Below, one piece after another: positions 16,600 through 24,874 of a stretch of 64,000 nt of DNA. Below the pieces are notes generated by a model, which did not search any database, was not told the origin of the DNA, and was given only the letters and a program-made list of their open reading frames with translations. A program made the translations under genes and the position numbers. The stretch covers positions 411,632 through 475,631 of the forward strand of contig NZ_SSOC01000006.1 of assembly GCF_004801295.1 (NCBI RefSeq), given 5' to 3'. Every line of letters starts with the position of its first letter. Positions within the stretch are counted from its first letter, which is position 1. The DNA is from Pseudothauera nasutitermitis (lineage in GTDB: Bacteria; Pseudomonadota; Gammaproteobacteria; Burkholderiales; Rhodocyclaceae).

Positions 16600-17604
16600 A
16601 TGATTCCGGCAGGGCTTCGGGTGGCGATCGTGCCGTTCCCGGCATTGGGCGATCTGACCATTTATCTGAGACTGGCCCAGGCGTTCAGTGCCGCCGGTGC
16701 CTGTGTGACCTACTATTCGGACCACTTGTCTGCGGCAGCATCGCGGTTTGACTGGTTGCAGGTAACCGCTCTGGGCCAGACGGGCGTCCGCGCACTGCTT
16801 GCCGAGTTCGACCTGGTTATCTGGGATGCCGGAGCCCCGCTGGGGCGAGACCGTCGGGAGGATGGTTTTGTGCTGGCCGAAATGGTCGATGCACATGCGC
16901 ATCTTGCCGTCGTGACGGCCAAGAAACTTCCCCAGCCCCTGAGTGACTGCCGGCTGCCGCTGACGATCGGGGGACGTGAGTTCGGGCCCAAGTGTGCGAC
17001 GTTCTGCCAGGATGGGAAGGCGGGCCTGACGATGGTCGACTGGGTCGATCGATATGCCGCCGAAACGTTCGGACTTGCCGTGCCGTCGACGCCGCCGGGG
17101 GTGACGGGCGAAGGCTCCTCCCGAGCCGTCGGACGGAAGGCAGTCATTTTCCCGACGACGCCCAATCCGCGGAAAAACTACTGGCCGCAGGGCTTCAGAC
17201 GGATCGCGAATTCGCTTGCGGCCGCGGGCTGGGATGTGTCATTTGTCGTCATGCCGGCCGAGCATTCGCGTCTTGAGGGCGAATATCCGCGTTTTCCCGT
17301 GGTGACCTTTCCTGACCTCGATCAGTTGATCGCCTATCTGCAGGATACCTGCATCGTCATCAGCAACGACTCCGGCGGCGGGCACCTTGCGTCCATGATG
17401 GGCCTGCATACCGTCACCATTACGCGCAAACCCCCGAACTTCGTCTGGCGGCCAGGTTTCAATGGGCACAATACCGTGCTTTCTCCATTGCTCACCTTCA
17501 AGGGCTGGGGCGGGCATGTCTGGCGGCCGTTCGTGCCGTACTGGCGAGCCCAGACCTGCGCGGAGGAGGCTTTACGCCGATTGGTCGGATGCCGACGTGC
17601 GTAA
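16600..17604 (+). CDS. Glycosyltransferase family 9-like (heptosyltransferase fold)
   Basis: A 334-residue protein opening with VAIVPFPALGDLTIYLRLAQAF. It has ISNDSGGGHLASMMGLHTVT, the conserved donor-site block of family 9 (SNDSGxxHLAxxxG). The middle region is shorter and more divergent than in WaaC/WaaF, so the donor may not be ADP-heptose. It is monocistronic, and its last 33 bases overlap the 3' end of rmlC on the opposite strand. A role in the surface polysaccharide is inferred from position. Confidence 0.75.
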   Translation: MIPAGLRVAIVPFPALGDLTIYLRLAQAFSAAGACVTYYSDHLSAAASRFDWLQVTALGQTGVRALLAEFDLVIWDAGAPLGRDRREDGFVLAEMVDAHAHLAVVTAKKLPQPLSDCRLPLTIGGREFGPKCATFCQDGKAGLTMVDWVDRYAAETFGLAVPSTPPGVTGEGSSRAVGRKAVIFPTTPNPRKNYWPQGFRRIANSLAAAGWDVSFVVMPAEHSRLEGEYPRFPVVTFPDLDQLIAYLQDTCIVISNDSGGGHLASMMGLHTVTITRKPPNFVWRPGFNGHNTVLSPLLTFKGWGGHVWRPFVPYWRAQTCAEEALRRLVGCRRA

Positions 17605-18138
17605 CATGGCGAACGCGGCACCCTGTCGGTCCTTGGAGGACAGTATGGGGTCGATGCCGTCCAGGGGCCAGGCGATTGCCAGCTTTGGGTCATCCCAGGC
17701 GATACAGCGTTCGTGTTCGGGTGAGTAGAAATCGGTGGTCTTGTACAGGAACTCGGCATGCTCCGTCAGTGTGAGAAAGCCGTGTGCGAAGCCTGGAGGA
17801 ATCCACATCTGCTTCTTGTTATCGGCGGACAGGGTTTCGCCGACCCACTGGCCGAAAGTGGGGGAGTGCGGGCGGATGTCCACCGCCACGTCGAACACCG
17901 CCCCCAGGCTTGCACGTACCAGTTTGCCCTGGGCGTGAGGCTCGATCTGGTAATGCAGGCCGCGCAGCACGCCCCGTGCGGAGCGGCTGTGATTGTCCTG
18001 GACGAAGCGCGTTTCGAGTCCGGTGGCTTCCTGGAAACTATGCTCGTTGTAGCTTTCGAAGAAAAAGCCGCGCTCGTCGCCGAATATCCGGGGAGTGAAC
18101 ACGAACACGTCTGGAATGGCGAGTGGGGTTGCCTGCAT
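17572..18138 (-). CDS. rmlC: dTDP-4-dehydrorhamnose 3,5-epimerase
   Basis: A cupin-fold epimerase in dTDP-L-rhamnose synthesis. The 188 residues include RGVLRGLHYQ, KLVRASLGAVFDVAVDIR and WIPPGFAHGFLTL, with the catalytic His/Asp pair typical of RmlC. The start ATG overlaps the rmlA stop by one base (TGATG). The C-terminal end runs about eleven codons antisense into the GT9-like gene. rmlB and rmlD, needed to complete dTDP-rhamnose, are not in the window. Confidence 0.95.
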   Translation of the reverse strand: MQATPLAIPDVFVFTPRIFGDERGFFFESYNEHSFQEATGLETRFVQDNHSRSARGVLRGLHYQIEPHAQGKLVRASLGAVFDVAVDIRPHSPTFGQWVGETLSADNKKQMWIPPGFAHGFLTLTEHAEFLYKTTDFYSPEHERCIAWDDPKLAIAWPLDGIDPILSSKDRQGAAFAMLRTSASDQSA

Positions 18139-19013
18139 CAGAACACCTTTGTCTGCAGCAGACTCAACAGATACTGCCCGTAGCGATTCTTCGCCAGGGG
18201 CTCGGCAAGCGCGCGCAGCGCCGCGTCGTCGATCCAGCCGTTGCGCCAGGCCACCTCTTCCGGGCAGGCGATCTTCAGCCCCTGCCGGCTCTCCAGGGTG
18301 GCGATGAACTGGCTGGCATCGAGGAGGCTCTCGTGCGTGCCGGTGTCCAGCCACGCGTAACCGCGCCCCATGATCTGCACGGAAAGTTCGGCACGCTCCA
18401 GGTAAAGGCGGTTGAGGTCGGTGATCTCCAGTTCTCCCCGGGCGGAGGGCGTGAGTTGCCGGGCGAACTCGACGGCGCGTCCGTCGTAGAAATACAGGCC
18501 GGTAACCGCATAGTTGGATTTGGGGCGAACCGGCTTCTCTTCCAGGGAAAGCGCCTTGCCGGCGGCATCGAACTCGACTACCCCGTAACGTTCCGGGTCA
18601 TGCACGTGGTAGGCGAATACGCGAGCGCCGTGCTGCAACCGGCTGGCTTCGTGCAGCAGCAGGTGAAAGTCATGGCCGTGGAAGAGGTTGTCACCCAGCA
18701 CCAGCGCGCAGGGCTCTCCATCGATGAATTCCTCGCCGATCAGGAAAGCCTGGGCCAGTCCATCCGGGCTGGGCTGCACCGCATACCGGAGGTGCAGGCC
18801 CCAGTGCGCACCGTCGCCCAGCAACTGCCGGAAGCGGGGGGTGTCCTGGGGTGTGGAGATGATCAGGACGTCGCGGATGCCCGCCAGCATCAGGGTGCTG
18901 AGCGGGTAATAGATCATCGGCTTGTCGAACACCGGCAGCAACTGCTTGGAAACGGCCAGGGTGGCGGGGTGCAGGCGGGTGCCTGCGCCGCCGGCGAGGA
19001 TGATGCCTTTCAT
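18138..19013 (-). CDS. rmlA: Glucose-1-phosphate thymidylyltransferase
   Basis: Makes dTDP-glucose from dTTP and glucose-1-phosphate. The 291 residues begin [20 protein letters not shown] with the nucleotide-binding GGxGTRLxPxT signature and a following lysine ([19 protein letters not shown]); [10 protein letters not shown] lies near the C-terminus. Length and sequence match RmlA closely. It is the first gene of a two-gene rmlA-rmlC unit just downstream of the porin terminator. In relatives rmlB and rmlD usually precede it; here porins do. Confidence 0.95.
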   Translation of the reverse strand: MKGIILAGGAGTRLHPATLAVSKQLLPVFDKPMIYYPLSTLMLAGIRDVLIISTPQDTPRFRQLLGDGAHWGLHLRYAVQPSPDGLAQAFLIGEEFIDGEPCALVLGDNLFHGHDFHLLLHEASRLQHGARVFAYHVHDPERYGVVEFDAAGKALSLEEKPVRPKSNYAVTGLYFYDGRAVEFARQLTPSARGELEITDLNRLYLERAELSVQIMGRGYAWLDTGTHESLLDASQFIATLESRQGLKIACPEEVAWRNGWIDDAALRALAEPLAKNRYGQYLLSLLQTKVF

Positions 19014-19061
19014 GGTTCTGTGTTCGCCGAAAAATCCTATTCTGGGCGAAATCTTCGAGTG

Positions 19062-19093
19062 CAGAAATAAAAAACGGGCGCCGAAGCGCCCGT
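19062..19093 (-). terminator. Rho-independent terminator of the first porin gene
   Basis: Stem ACGGGCGC/GCGCCCGT with a four-base loop (19074-19093). On the minus strand it is followed by a run of six T before ATTTC. It lies 27 bases after the porin stop. Confidence 0.85.
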
Positions 19094-19119
19094 TTGCCGT
19101 TCAAAACGTCCGGAGACGA

Positions 19120-20244
19120 TCAGAACTTGTGGCGCAGACCGATGTTGATGCCACGCTTGTAGTTGCTTTCGTTGCGGAACACGGAGTCGAATGCCAGATC
19201 ATCGCCCACCTTGTCGCTGCTCAACTTGGCGTAGGCGGCGTACAGGTTGGTGCGCTTGGACAGGTCGTGGGTGTAGCCGATGGAGAACTTCTTGGCATCG
19301 CGGTCCTTAAGACCGGTGGAGGAGCTGTAGTCCAGTTCGGTCTTGATGTAGGACACCAGCACCTTGCCGGCTTCGCTGACCGGGATGGTCGCACCGACCA
19401 GCCAGGAGGTCTGGGTGTTCTTGATGCCAAGGGTATCGATAGCGTCGCCGGACAGCTTGCTCTTGCCGTACAGGGCGCTCAGGCGAACCGCACCGAAGTC
19501 ATACGCACCGCCCAGATCCCAGACGCTGTTCTTCGCGTCGTTGTTGGAGGTGCCATCGAGGCTGTCGATGGTGATGCGGTGGTAGTTCAGACCGACCAGC
19601 AGCGGGCCGTTCTTGTACACCGGGTTGATCGCCCAGACCTTGGCGTCGGTGCTCTTGGTGTTCTTCTCGGTAGCGCTTTCGTCGGCGAGACCGTTGGCGG
19701 TGTAGGCCGCGGTCACGGTCAGGCCGCCGAAGTCCGGAGAAACGTAGGCGACCACGTTGTCCAGGCGGATCGCGCCAGCGCCAAGGTCGGCGCCAACGGC
19801 GGAGTTCACGCCGGTGGCGTACAGGTTTTCGACGTTACCCACGGTGCCGGTGTTGAACGGATCGATGGAATCGAAGAAGGTGTGTTGCGGGGTGTACTGA
19901 CGGCCGAAGGCAAAGGTACCGAAGTTGCCGACCAGGGCCAGGTAGGACTGGCGGTTGGTGCTGCCGCCGAGCAGGCCGCCGCTGGTGTTGCGGTCGACGT
20001 TGAGGCCCTGTTCCAGCACGAAGGCGACCTTCAGGCCGTTGCCCAGGTCTTCCACGCCGCGGAAGCCGATGCGGCTGCCGGACTGCAGGCCGGAGTCGAT
20101 GCCGCTGCGGTTCTTGTGGGTGCTGGAGCCGCCCAGGTTGGAGAAGCCGACGTCAACCAGGCCATAGACGGTGACGTTGGATTGGGCGAAAGCCGGAGCG
20201 GAAACCAGGCCAGCGACGGCCAGCGCGATCAGTTTCTTCTGCAT
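19120..20244 (-). CDS. Outer-membrane trimeric porin
   Basis: A general diffusion porin of the Neisseria/Burkholderia type, 374 residues. The signal peptide MQKKLIALAVAGLVSAPAFA is followed directly by QSNVTVYGLVDVG, the standard first beta strand. The constriction-loop region (FGRQYTPQHTFFDSIDPF) and the terminal LRHKF with C-terminal phenylalanine are intact. The ATG at 20244 is chosen for its AGAGGAG ribosome binding site; an in-frame ATG six codons earlier lacks one. It is a tandem paralogue of the next gene, each with its own terminator. Confidence 0.95.
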   Translation of the reverse strand: MQKKLIALAVAGLVSAPAFAQSNVTVYGLVDVGFSNLGGSSTHKNRSGIDSGLQSGSRIGFRGVEDLGNGLKVAFVLEQGLNVDRNTSGGLLGGSTNRQSYLALVGNFGTFAFGRQYTPQHTFFDSIDPFNTGTVGNVENLYATGVNSAVGADLGAGAIRLDNVVAYVSPDFGGLTVTAAYTANGLADESATEKNTKSTDAKVWAINPVYKNGPLLVGLNYHRITIDSLDGTSNNDAKNSVWDLGGAYDFGAVRLSALYGKSKLSGDAIDTLGIKNTQTSWLVGATIPVSEAGKVLVSYIKTELDYSSSTGLKDRDAKKFSIGYTHDLSKRTNLYAAYAKLSSDKVGDDLAFDSVFRNESNYKRGINIGLRHKF

Positions 20245-20439
20245 GTAATTCTCCTCTTGCATGAAGTGGAGGTCGCGGTTGCCCGCGGCCTGTGGACCTC
20301 TCTAACGAGGGGTTGGGGCGATTCTGCAAACCTCGGCCACGGGAGACAAGTTTTCGACACCGAAAAGTCATGGGGTCTGAAAAAAACTGTAGCGTTCACG
20401 CAACGTATTGCAGATCGCATATGCAAGAGGGGGCAAAAA

Positions 20440-20465
20440 GCGAAAACGGGCGCCTGGGCGCCCGT
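20440..20465 (-). terminator. Rho-independent terminator of the second porin gene
   Basis: Stem ACGGGCGC/GCGCCCGT with loop CTGG (20446-20465), followed on the minus strand by TTTT, 25 bases after the porin stop. The stem is identical to that of the first porin terminator. Confidence 0.8.
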
Positions 20466-20490
20466 TGGGTCAAGGCCGTACCACCGGTGC

Positions 20491-21549
20491 TCAGAAGCGG
20501 TGGCGGATACCCACATTCAGGCCATTCTTGTAGCCGGTGTTGTTTTCCACCACGCCCGAGCCGCTGTTGGTGAAGCGCATCTCGTCGGAGCGCTTGGCAT
20601 AGGCCGCGTAGAGATTGGTGCGCTTGGACAGATCGTGGAAGTAGCCGACGGCGACCTGCTTGCCCTCGATGTTGTTGCCGGCGATCTTCTTGTCGTATTC
20701 GGCGTTGACATAGGAGACGGCCACCTTGCCGGCGGCGCCGACCGGAATGCTGGCGCCGAGCATCCACTGCTTGCGGTCGTTGTCACCGTAGGTGGCGTGG
20801 TTGTCGTAGTCGATCTCGCCGTACAGCACGCTCAGGCGCAGCACGCCGAAGTCATAGGCGGCACCCACTTCCCAGGTGCTGGACTTGTTGTCCTGGGTGG
20901 CGGTTTCGGCCTTGGTGCGGATGTAGTTCAAACCGACCAGCAGCGGCCCGTTCTTGTACACCGGATGCAGGGCGAAGACTTTCAGGTTGGTGTCCGGCGT
21001 GTTCTTGGGGATGGCGGCCTCGTCCGCCGTGCCATTGGCCGTGTAGGCGGCAGTCAGGCTGAAGCCGCTGAAGTCGGGCGTAACGTAGGCGATGACGTTG
21101 TCGAGCCGGCTGGCGGTTTTCGCATATACGCCGTTGGCCTGGCCGACGGTGCCACCGCCAAACGGGTCGACGGCGTCGACGAACTTGTGCTGCGGGGTTT
21201 CCTGGCGACCCAGGGCCACGGTACCGAAGCCGCCGGAGAGGGCGAGGAAGGATTGGCGGTTGGCGTTGCTGCCGAGCAGGCCAGCAGTGGAGTTGCGGTC
21301 GACGTTGATGCCCTGTTCCAGTACGAAGGAAGCCTTCAGGCCGTTGCCCAGGTCTTCGACGCCGCGGAAGCCGATGCGGCTGCCCGATTGCAGGCCGCTG
21401 TCGAGGCCGCTGCGGTTCTTGTGGGTCTTGCTGCCGGAACGGTGGTCCAGGCCCATATCTACGACGCCGTAGACAGTGACGTTGGATTGAGCGAACGCCG
21501 GGGCGGCAACCAGGGTGGCGACGGCCAGTGCGATCAGTTTTTTCTGCAT
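20491..21549 (-). CDS. Outer-membrane trimeric porin (paralogue)
   Basis: A 352-residue porin closely related to its downstream neighbour: signal peptide MQKKLIALAVATLVAAPAFA, then QSNVTVYGVVDMG, a long shared block around HKNRSG and GSRIGFRGVEDLGNGLK, and the end IRHRF. The start ATG at 21549 is set by the signal peptide; the frame stays open 84 codons upstream but that part is not porin-like. Differences lie in the surface-loop segments and the loop-3 region, suggesting tandem duplication followed by diversification of pore properties. Confidence 0.95.
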   Translation of the reverse strand: MQKKLIALAVATLVAAPAFAQSNVTVYGVVDMGLDHRSGSKTHKNRSGLDSGLQSGSRIGFRGVEDLGNGLKASFVLEQGINVDRNSTAGLLGSNANRQSFLALSGGFGTVALGRQETPQHKFVDAVDPFGGGTVGQANGVYAKTASRLDNVIAYVTPDFSGFSLTAAYTANGTADEAAIPKNTPDTNLKVFALHPVYKNGPLLVGLNYIRTKAETATQDNKSSTWEVGAAYDFGVLRLSVLYGEIDYDNHATYGDNDRKQWMLGASIPVGAAGKVAVSYVNAEYDKKIAGNNIEGKQVAVGYFHDLSKRTNLYAAYAKRSDEMRFTNSGSGVVENNTGYKNGLNVGIRHRF

Positions 21550-21858
21550 GTGAATCTCCTGTGCATGATTGGGACGCGCTGATCTGCGCCCGGAGAGCCT
21601 CTCGAAGCGAGAAGTCGGGCCGATTCTGGAAGCCGTTTGCGACCCCAATGTGACGGTGCAGGGGCGAAAGGGGAGAATGGGTTTTTCAGGTGAATTGTGT
21701 TGTATTGGCGCAACATTTCGGGTGTGCCGATCCGGTGAAAACACTGCTGGCCGGGCCGGTACTGCGGATGTCGCGAACTGGAGTGCCGCGGCAGGCGCCA
21801 CGACTGACCCTTGTTCCCGGAGAAGTTATACTTCGTTGTGTAACTTGAAGGAGGTGCC
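21550..21858. other. Intergenic region between divergent porin and vapBC-like genes
   Basis: Contains the porin ribosome binding site and leader at its left end. In the middle is TGTTG/CAACA (21698-21715), a small inverted repeat that could be a porin regulatory site. The vapB operator candidate is at the right end. No gene seen. Confidence 0.4.
21825..21844 (+). promoter_or_regulatory. Candidate VapB operator overlapping the -10 region
   Basis: Imperfect palindrome GTTATAC-6-GTGTAAC, fourteen bases before the antitoxin start and overlapping TATACT, a plausible -10. Toxin-antitoxin complexes normally repress their own promoter at such a site. AAGGAGG follows as ribosome binding site. Confidence 0.5.
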
Positions 21859-22098
21859 ATGGAAGCGACGACCAGGGACTTGCGCCTGCATACGGCCGAG
21901 GTGCTGGCGGCGGCGGACCGCGGGGAGCGGGTGGTGATCACCTACCGGGGACGTTCGCGCGCCGTCCTGACCCGTTGGGAAGGCGCCGAGCGGGCCGCGG
22001 GCGCCGCGCGCAACCCCGCTTTCGGTTTGTGGTGCGACAGCGGTGAGGCAGTCGACGATCAAATCCGGCGCCTGCGTCAGGGCAGGGAATTGCCGTGA
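21859..22098 (+). CDS. Antitoxin, Phd/YefM-like
   Basis: A 79-residue protein. Its N-terminal half (RDLRLHTAEVLAAADRGERVVITYRGRSRAVLTRW) has the Phd/YefM/VapB DNA-binding pattern: a helix with AxEVLxxxxxGExVxITxRGxxxAxL. The acidic/arginine-rich tail would wrap the toxin. AAGGAGG lies 6-9 bases before the ATG. The stop overlaps the PIN-domain toxin start by one base, as expected for a coupled pair. Confidence 0.85.
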   Translation: MEATTRDLRLHTAEVLAAADRGERVVITYRGRSRAVLTRWEGAERAAGAARNPAFGLWCDSGEAVDDQIRRLRQGRELP

Positions 22099-22475
22099 TG
22101 CTGGTGGATACCGATGTGCTGATCTGGAATCTGCGCGGCAATGCCAGGGCTGCAGACTTGCTGGATGCTGCGCCGGGGTTCTCGATTTCCGCGGTGACGT
22201 ATATGGAACTGGTGCAGGGCATGCGCGACAAGCGTGAACTCAGGGCGATCAGGCAGGCGCTGTCGTTCTGGTCGGCACGCATCGCGCAGATCGATACGGC
22301 GGTGTCGGCGCGTGCGTGCTTTCTGGTGGAACAGCACGCGTTGTCCCACGCGATGCGCCTGGCCGATGCCTTGATCGCGGCGACCGCGCTCGAATTGGGG
22401 GCAGTCCTGCTTACGGCCAACGACAAGCACTACAAGGCGGTGGATGGGCTGGAACTGAAGGTGTTCCGGCCGTAG
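22098..22475 (+). CDS. PIN-domain ribonuclease toxin (VapC-like)
   Basis: A 125-residue PIN-domain protein, predicted to cleave RNA with bound magnesium. Acidic residues expected for the active site are visible: LVDTDVLIWNLRG (first Asp pair), YMELVQG (Glu), RLADALIAATALELGA (Asp) and LLTANDKHYKAV (Asp). The ATG overlaps the antitoxin stop; a GTG one codon earlier is also possible. All motifs are present, so it is likely active unless bound by its partner. Confidence 0.88.
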   Translation: MLVDTDVLIWNLRGNARAADLLDAAPGFSISAVTYMELVQGMRDKRELRAIRQALSFWSARIAQIDTAVSARACFLVEQHALSHAMRLADALIAATALELGAVLLTANDKHYKAVDGLELKVFRP

Positions 22476-22518
22476 CCGGCTTGGTGCAAGGTCGTGGAGC
22501 CGCAGGAAAACGACCAGA

Positions 22519-24744
22519 TCAGCGCTTGAGTTTGCGGTAGAGCGCCGTCCCTCGCAGGCGGCGCTTGAGGGCGGCCTTGAGGTCGTAGAAGGCGAAGCCG
22601 GCGCGCTGCAAGGGCGTGAAGCGGCGCCCGAGGCCCTGCAGGTAGAGCGCCATGAAGGCTTCCCGGCCTTCCGGGTGCAGCTTGTGGCAGGCGCGCGCGA
22701 GGTCGGACAGGCGCCGGCGCAGCGGTACGCCCTGCGGGTAGAGGCGGATGCGGGCGGTGTCGATGAGGGCGAATTCCAGTTCGCCCGGTGCGGCGGGCTT
22801 CACCAGAATGTTGCCGCCGGACAGGTCGCGGAAGAAGATGCCGCGCCCGTGCATGCGCAGCAGGAAGGCGGCGAGCTGGGCATACACCGTTTGTGCCGCG
22901 AGGCCGGCGTGGGCCTGTTCGCCGCGTGCATAGGCGGAGAACAGCTGGCCCACCGAAGTCTGGCCTGTCACGTACTCGCAGGTATACCAGTTGAGGGTGA
23001 GGTCGCGGCCGCTGCGCTGTTCGAACCAGGCCACCGGCGCGGCGGAGCCGAGCCCGCGGCGCAGCAGTTCACAGGCGCCGTTCCAGCTTCTGCGCGCCTT
23101 GGAGGGTTTGAGGCGGTCGAGCAGTTTCTTGTGCAGGTGGTGTTTGACCGGCTGCTTGACGGCCAGCCGGGCTGCGGGGTTGCGCGGGTCGGGCAGCGTC
23201 CAGATGGCATTGCGCGCGTGGCGCAGAGTGTCGGCCTCCCGCGGGCCGCCGACGTGTTCGGGATGCAGGGCGTGGATCAGGGCATCGGCTTGCGGGCCGT
23301 CGGCCGCGCGCACCATGCCGTGCCAGGCGGCGTCGCGGTAGTAGTAGTGCAGGCCGCCGCCGTGGGCGTGTACGGCAAGGCCGGGCAACGGGGCGGCGGC
23401 AGGGGAAACGGCGGGGGCCTGGTCCGCCGGCCAGGCGAGATAGAGCGGCTTTTCGGTGACGGCGAGCGTGGCGAGGCGGGTTTCGAGGGCCGGGGTGCCG
23501 CTGAGTTCGCCACCGTCCCGGTCGAAGATGCGCACGGTGGCGAGGGCGGCGGTGTCGTAGAGGTCGGGCAGTGCCGCCGCGCGGGCATTGGTGGTCCATA
23601 CCACGTGGATCTGGCGCGTACCGTTCTCGAAGGCGTGTACTTCCAGTTCCTGCCCGTGGTTCAGGCGGCCGCGGTAGATGCTGCCGGGAATCAGGCGGTT
23701 GAAGGCCGCCAGAGCATGGAAGGCCGGGCGCGGACGGTATTCCGGGCCGGTGACCGAAGCATAGTGGGTGATGCGTTCGAGCGCCGGATAGGGTTGCGCA
23801 CCGTCGTCGATGAGACCTTCGCGGTGGCAGGCCAGCGGACCCCAGCCAGCATGTTCCAGCGCGCCGGAGGCGGCGCACAGGACGAAGTAGCGGGTGAGGT
23901 AGTCGGCCTGCTTCTGTTCGCTGTCCGGCAGGCGGCGTTCGATGCGCGGCAGGGTCCAGAACGCGGCGGGCGACACCAGCCGCGGTACACCGGCCTGGGC
24001 GCCGATGCGTGCCAGCAGGCGGGCTTTCTTGACGAGGTTGAAGCGGATCAGCGGGGCGAGGCGGCGGCCGAGAATCTTGTGGTCCCAGCGCTCGGGGCGG
24101 ATGGCGCGCTCGGCGAACAGGTTGTCGGTGTGGATGTCCGGCAACTGGCCGCAGTCGCGCAGCAGGGAGAGCAGGCCGACGTTGTAGATGGGTTCGAAGT
24201 CGGTGATGCTGGGGCCGGCCAGGGTCAGGCCGCGGCGGCGCACTTCGTCGTGGGCGATGCGCCAGGCGTCGAGCAGGCCTTCCAGGCGGTAGCCGGCCCA
24301 GCGCCGACGGTTGACCGTGGAGGTGATCTCGACGATGTCGGCAAGCGTGCCATAGCGGTCCAGCGTGTCGGCGAGGAAGCTGCGCCAGCGTTCCGCGGCG
24401 TCCGGGCCCGGCATGCGGCGGGCTTCGTCGAAGGGCTGCAGCAGGTGCAGGTTGATACGGTAGCCGGCCGCGGCGAGCTTGGGACACAGGCGCCCGGCGG
24501 GGCCGTCGGCGTCGCCGTAGGTGAAGTCGATGCGCACCCGGCGTACGCCCAGACGTGCGAGGTGTTCGAGCTGCAGGTCGTCGTGGGCCGGATCGGCTGC
24601 CGCGGCGACGCCGACGCCGGTGAACGCGTCGGGCACGTGGTGGCCGGCGGGCGGCAGGTGGCCGCTGCGGTACAGGAAGCCGCCGCGCAGCAGGGCGCGC
24701 AGCACGGCCAGGCCGAAACGCGTGCCGGTGCGCAGGGTGCTCAC
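22519..24744 (-). CDS. Glycosidase-fold domain fused to an LPS kinase-like domain
   Basis: A 741-residue protein started at GTG 24744, which has AGGAGGG eight bases upstream; the frame is open for another 73 codons but reads as low-complexity sequence. Residues about 45-430 look like a TIM-barrel glycoside hydrolase (HLARLGVRRVRIDF, VEITSTVNR at 138-146 where clan-A enzymes carry NE, HYASVTGPEYRPRPAFHAL). Residues about 530-741 are an InaA/WaaP-like kinase with HGRGIFFRDLSGGNIL (from 632) and IDTAR (near 661). It is last in the inner-core operon, 127 bases after msbA. Function is inferred: sugar binding or hydrolysis coupled to phosphorylation of a surface glycan. Confidence 0.7.
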   Translation of the reverse strand: MSTLRTGTRFGLAVLRALLRGGFLYRSGHLPPAGHHVPDAFTGVGVAAAADPAHDDLQLEHLARLGVRRVRIDFTYGDADGPAGRLCPKLAAAGYRINLHLLQPFDEARRMPGPDAAERWRSFLADTLDRYGTLADIVEITSTVNRRRWAGYRLEGLLDAWRIAHDEVRRRGLTLAGPSITDFEPIYNVGLLSLLRDCGQLPDIHTDNLFAERAIRPERWDHKILGRRLAPLIRFNLVKKARLLARIGAQAGVPRLVSPAAFWTLPRIERRLPDSEQKQADYLTRYFVLCAASGALEHAGWGPLACHREGLIDDGAQPYPALERITHYASVTGPEYRPRPAFHALAAFNRLIPGSIYRGRLNHGQELEVHAFENGTRQIHVVWTTNARAAALPDLYDTAALATVRIFDRDGGELSGTPALETRLATLAVTEKPLYLAWPADQAPAVSPAAAPLPGLAVHAHGGGLHYYYRDAAWHGMVRAADGPQADALIHALHPEHVGGPREADTLRHARNAIWTLPDPRNPAARLAVKQPVKHHLHKKLLDRLKPSKARRSWNGACELLRRGLGSAAPVAWFEQRSGRDLTLNWYTCEYVTGQTSVGQLFSAYARGEQAHAGLAAQTVYAQLAAFLLRMHGRGIFFRDLSGGNILVKPAAPGELEFALIDTARIRLYPQGVPLRRRLSDLARACHKLHPEGREAFMALYLQGLGRRFTPLQRAGFAFYDLKAALKRRLRGTALYRKLKR

Positions 24745-24821
24745 TGGACTACCCTCCTGTCGCTGCGCGACGCAGGGCCGGCTTTGCACAGCCAGCCCGC
24801 TGCGCGAAACCCCTGCTCCGC

Positions 24822-24874
24822 CCTCCCCAGGGGAGGATGAGCGCCCCCTTCGGGCGGCCGGGCGGGGGCGCTCA
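24822..24874. repeat. GC-rich hairpins at the end of msbA
   Basis: Two nested-type palindromes: CCTCCCC-A-GGGGAGG (24822-24836) and TGAGCGCCCCC/GGGGGCGCTCA (24838-24848, 24864-24874), the second overlapping the msbA stop codon. No T run follows on the minus strand, so it may be an RNA-stability or attenuating structure rather than a full terminator. It resembles dispersed intergenic GC hairpins, such as the one near 55035. Confidence 0.5.

Noticed and set aside
18922..21582. An 886-codon open frame on the plus strand
   Set aside because: It lies entirely antisense to the two porin genes; its repetitive Val/Ala/Gly content is the shadow of porin codons in GC-rich DNA.
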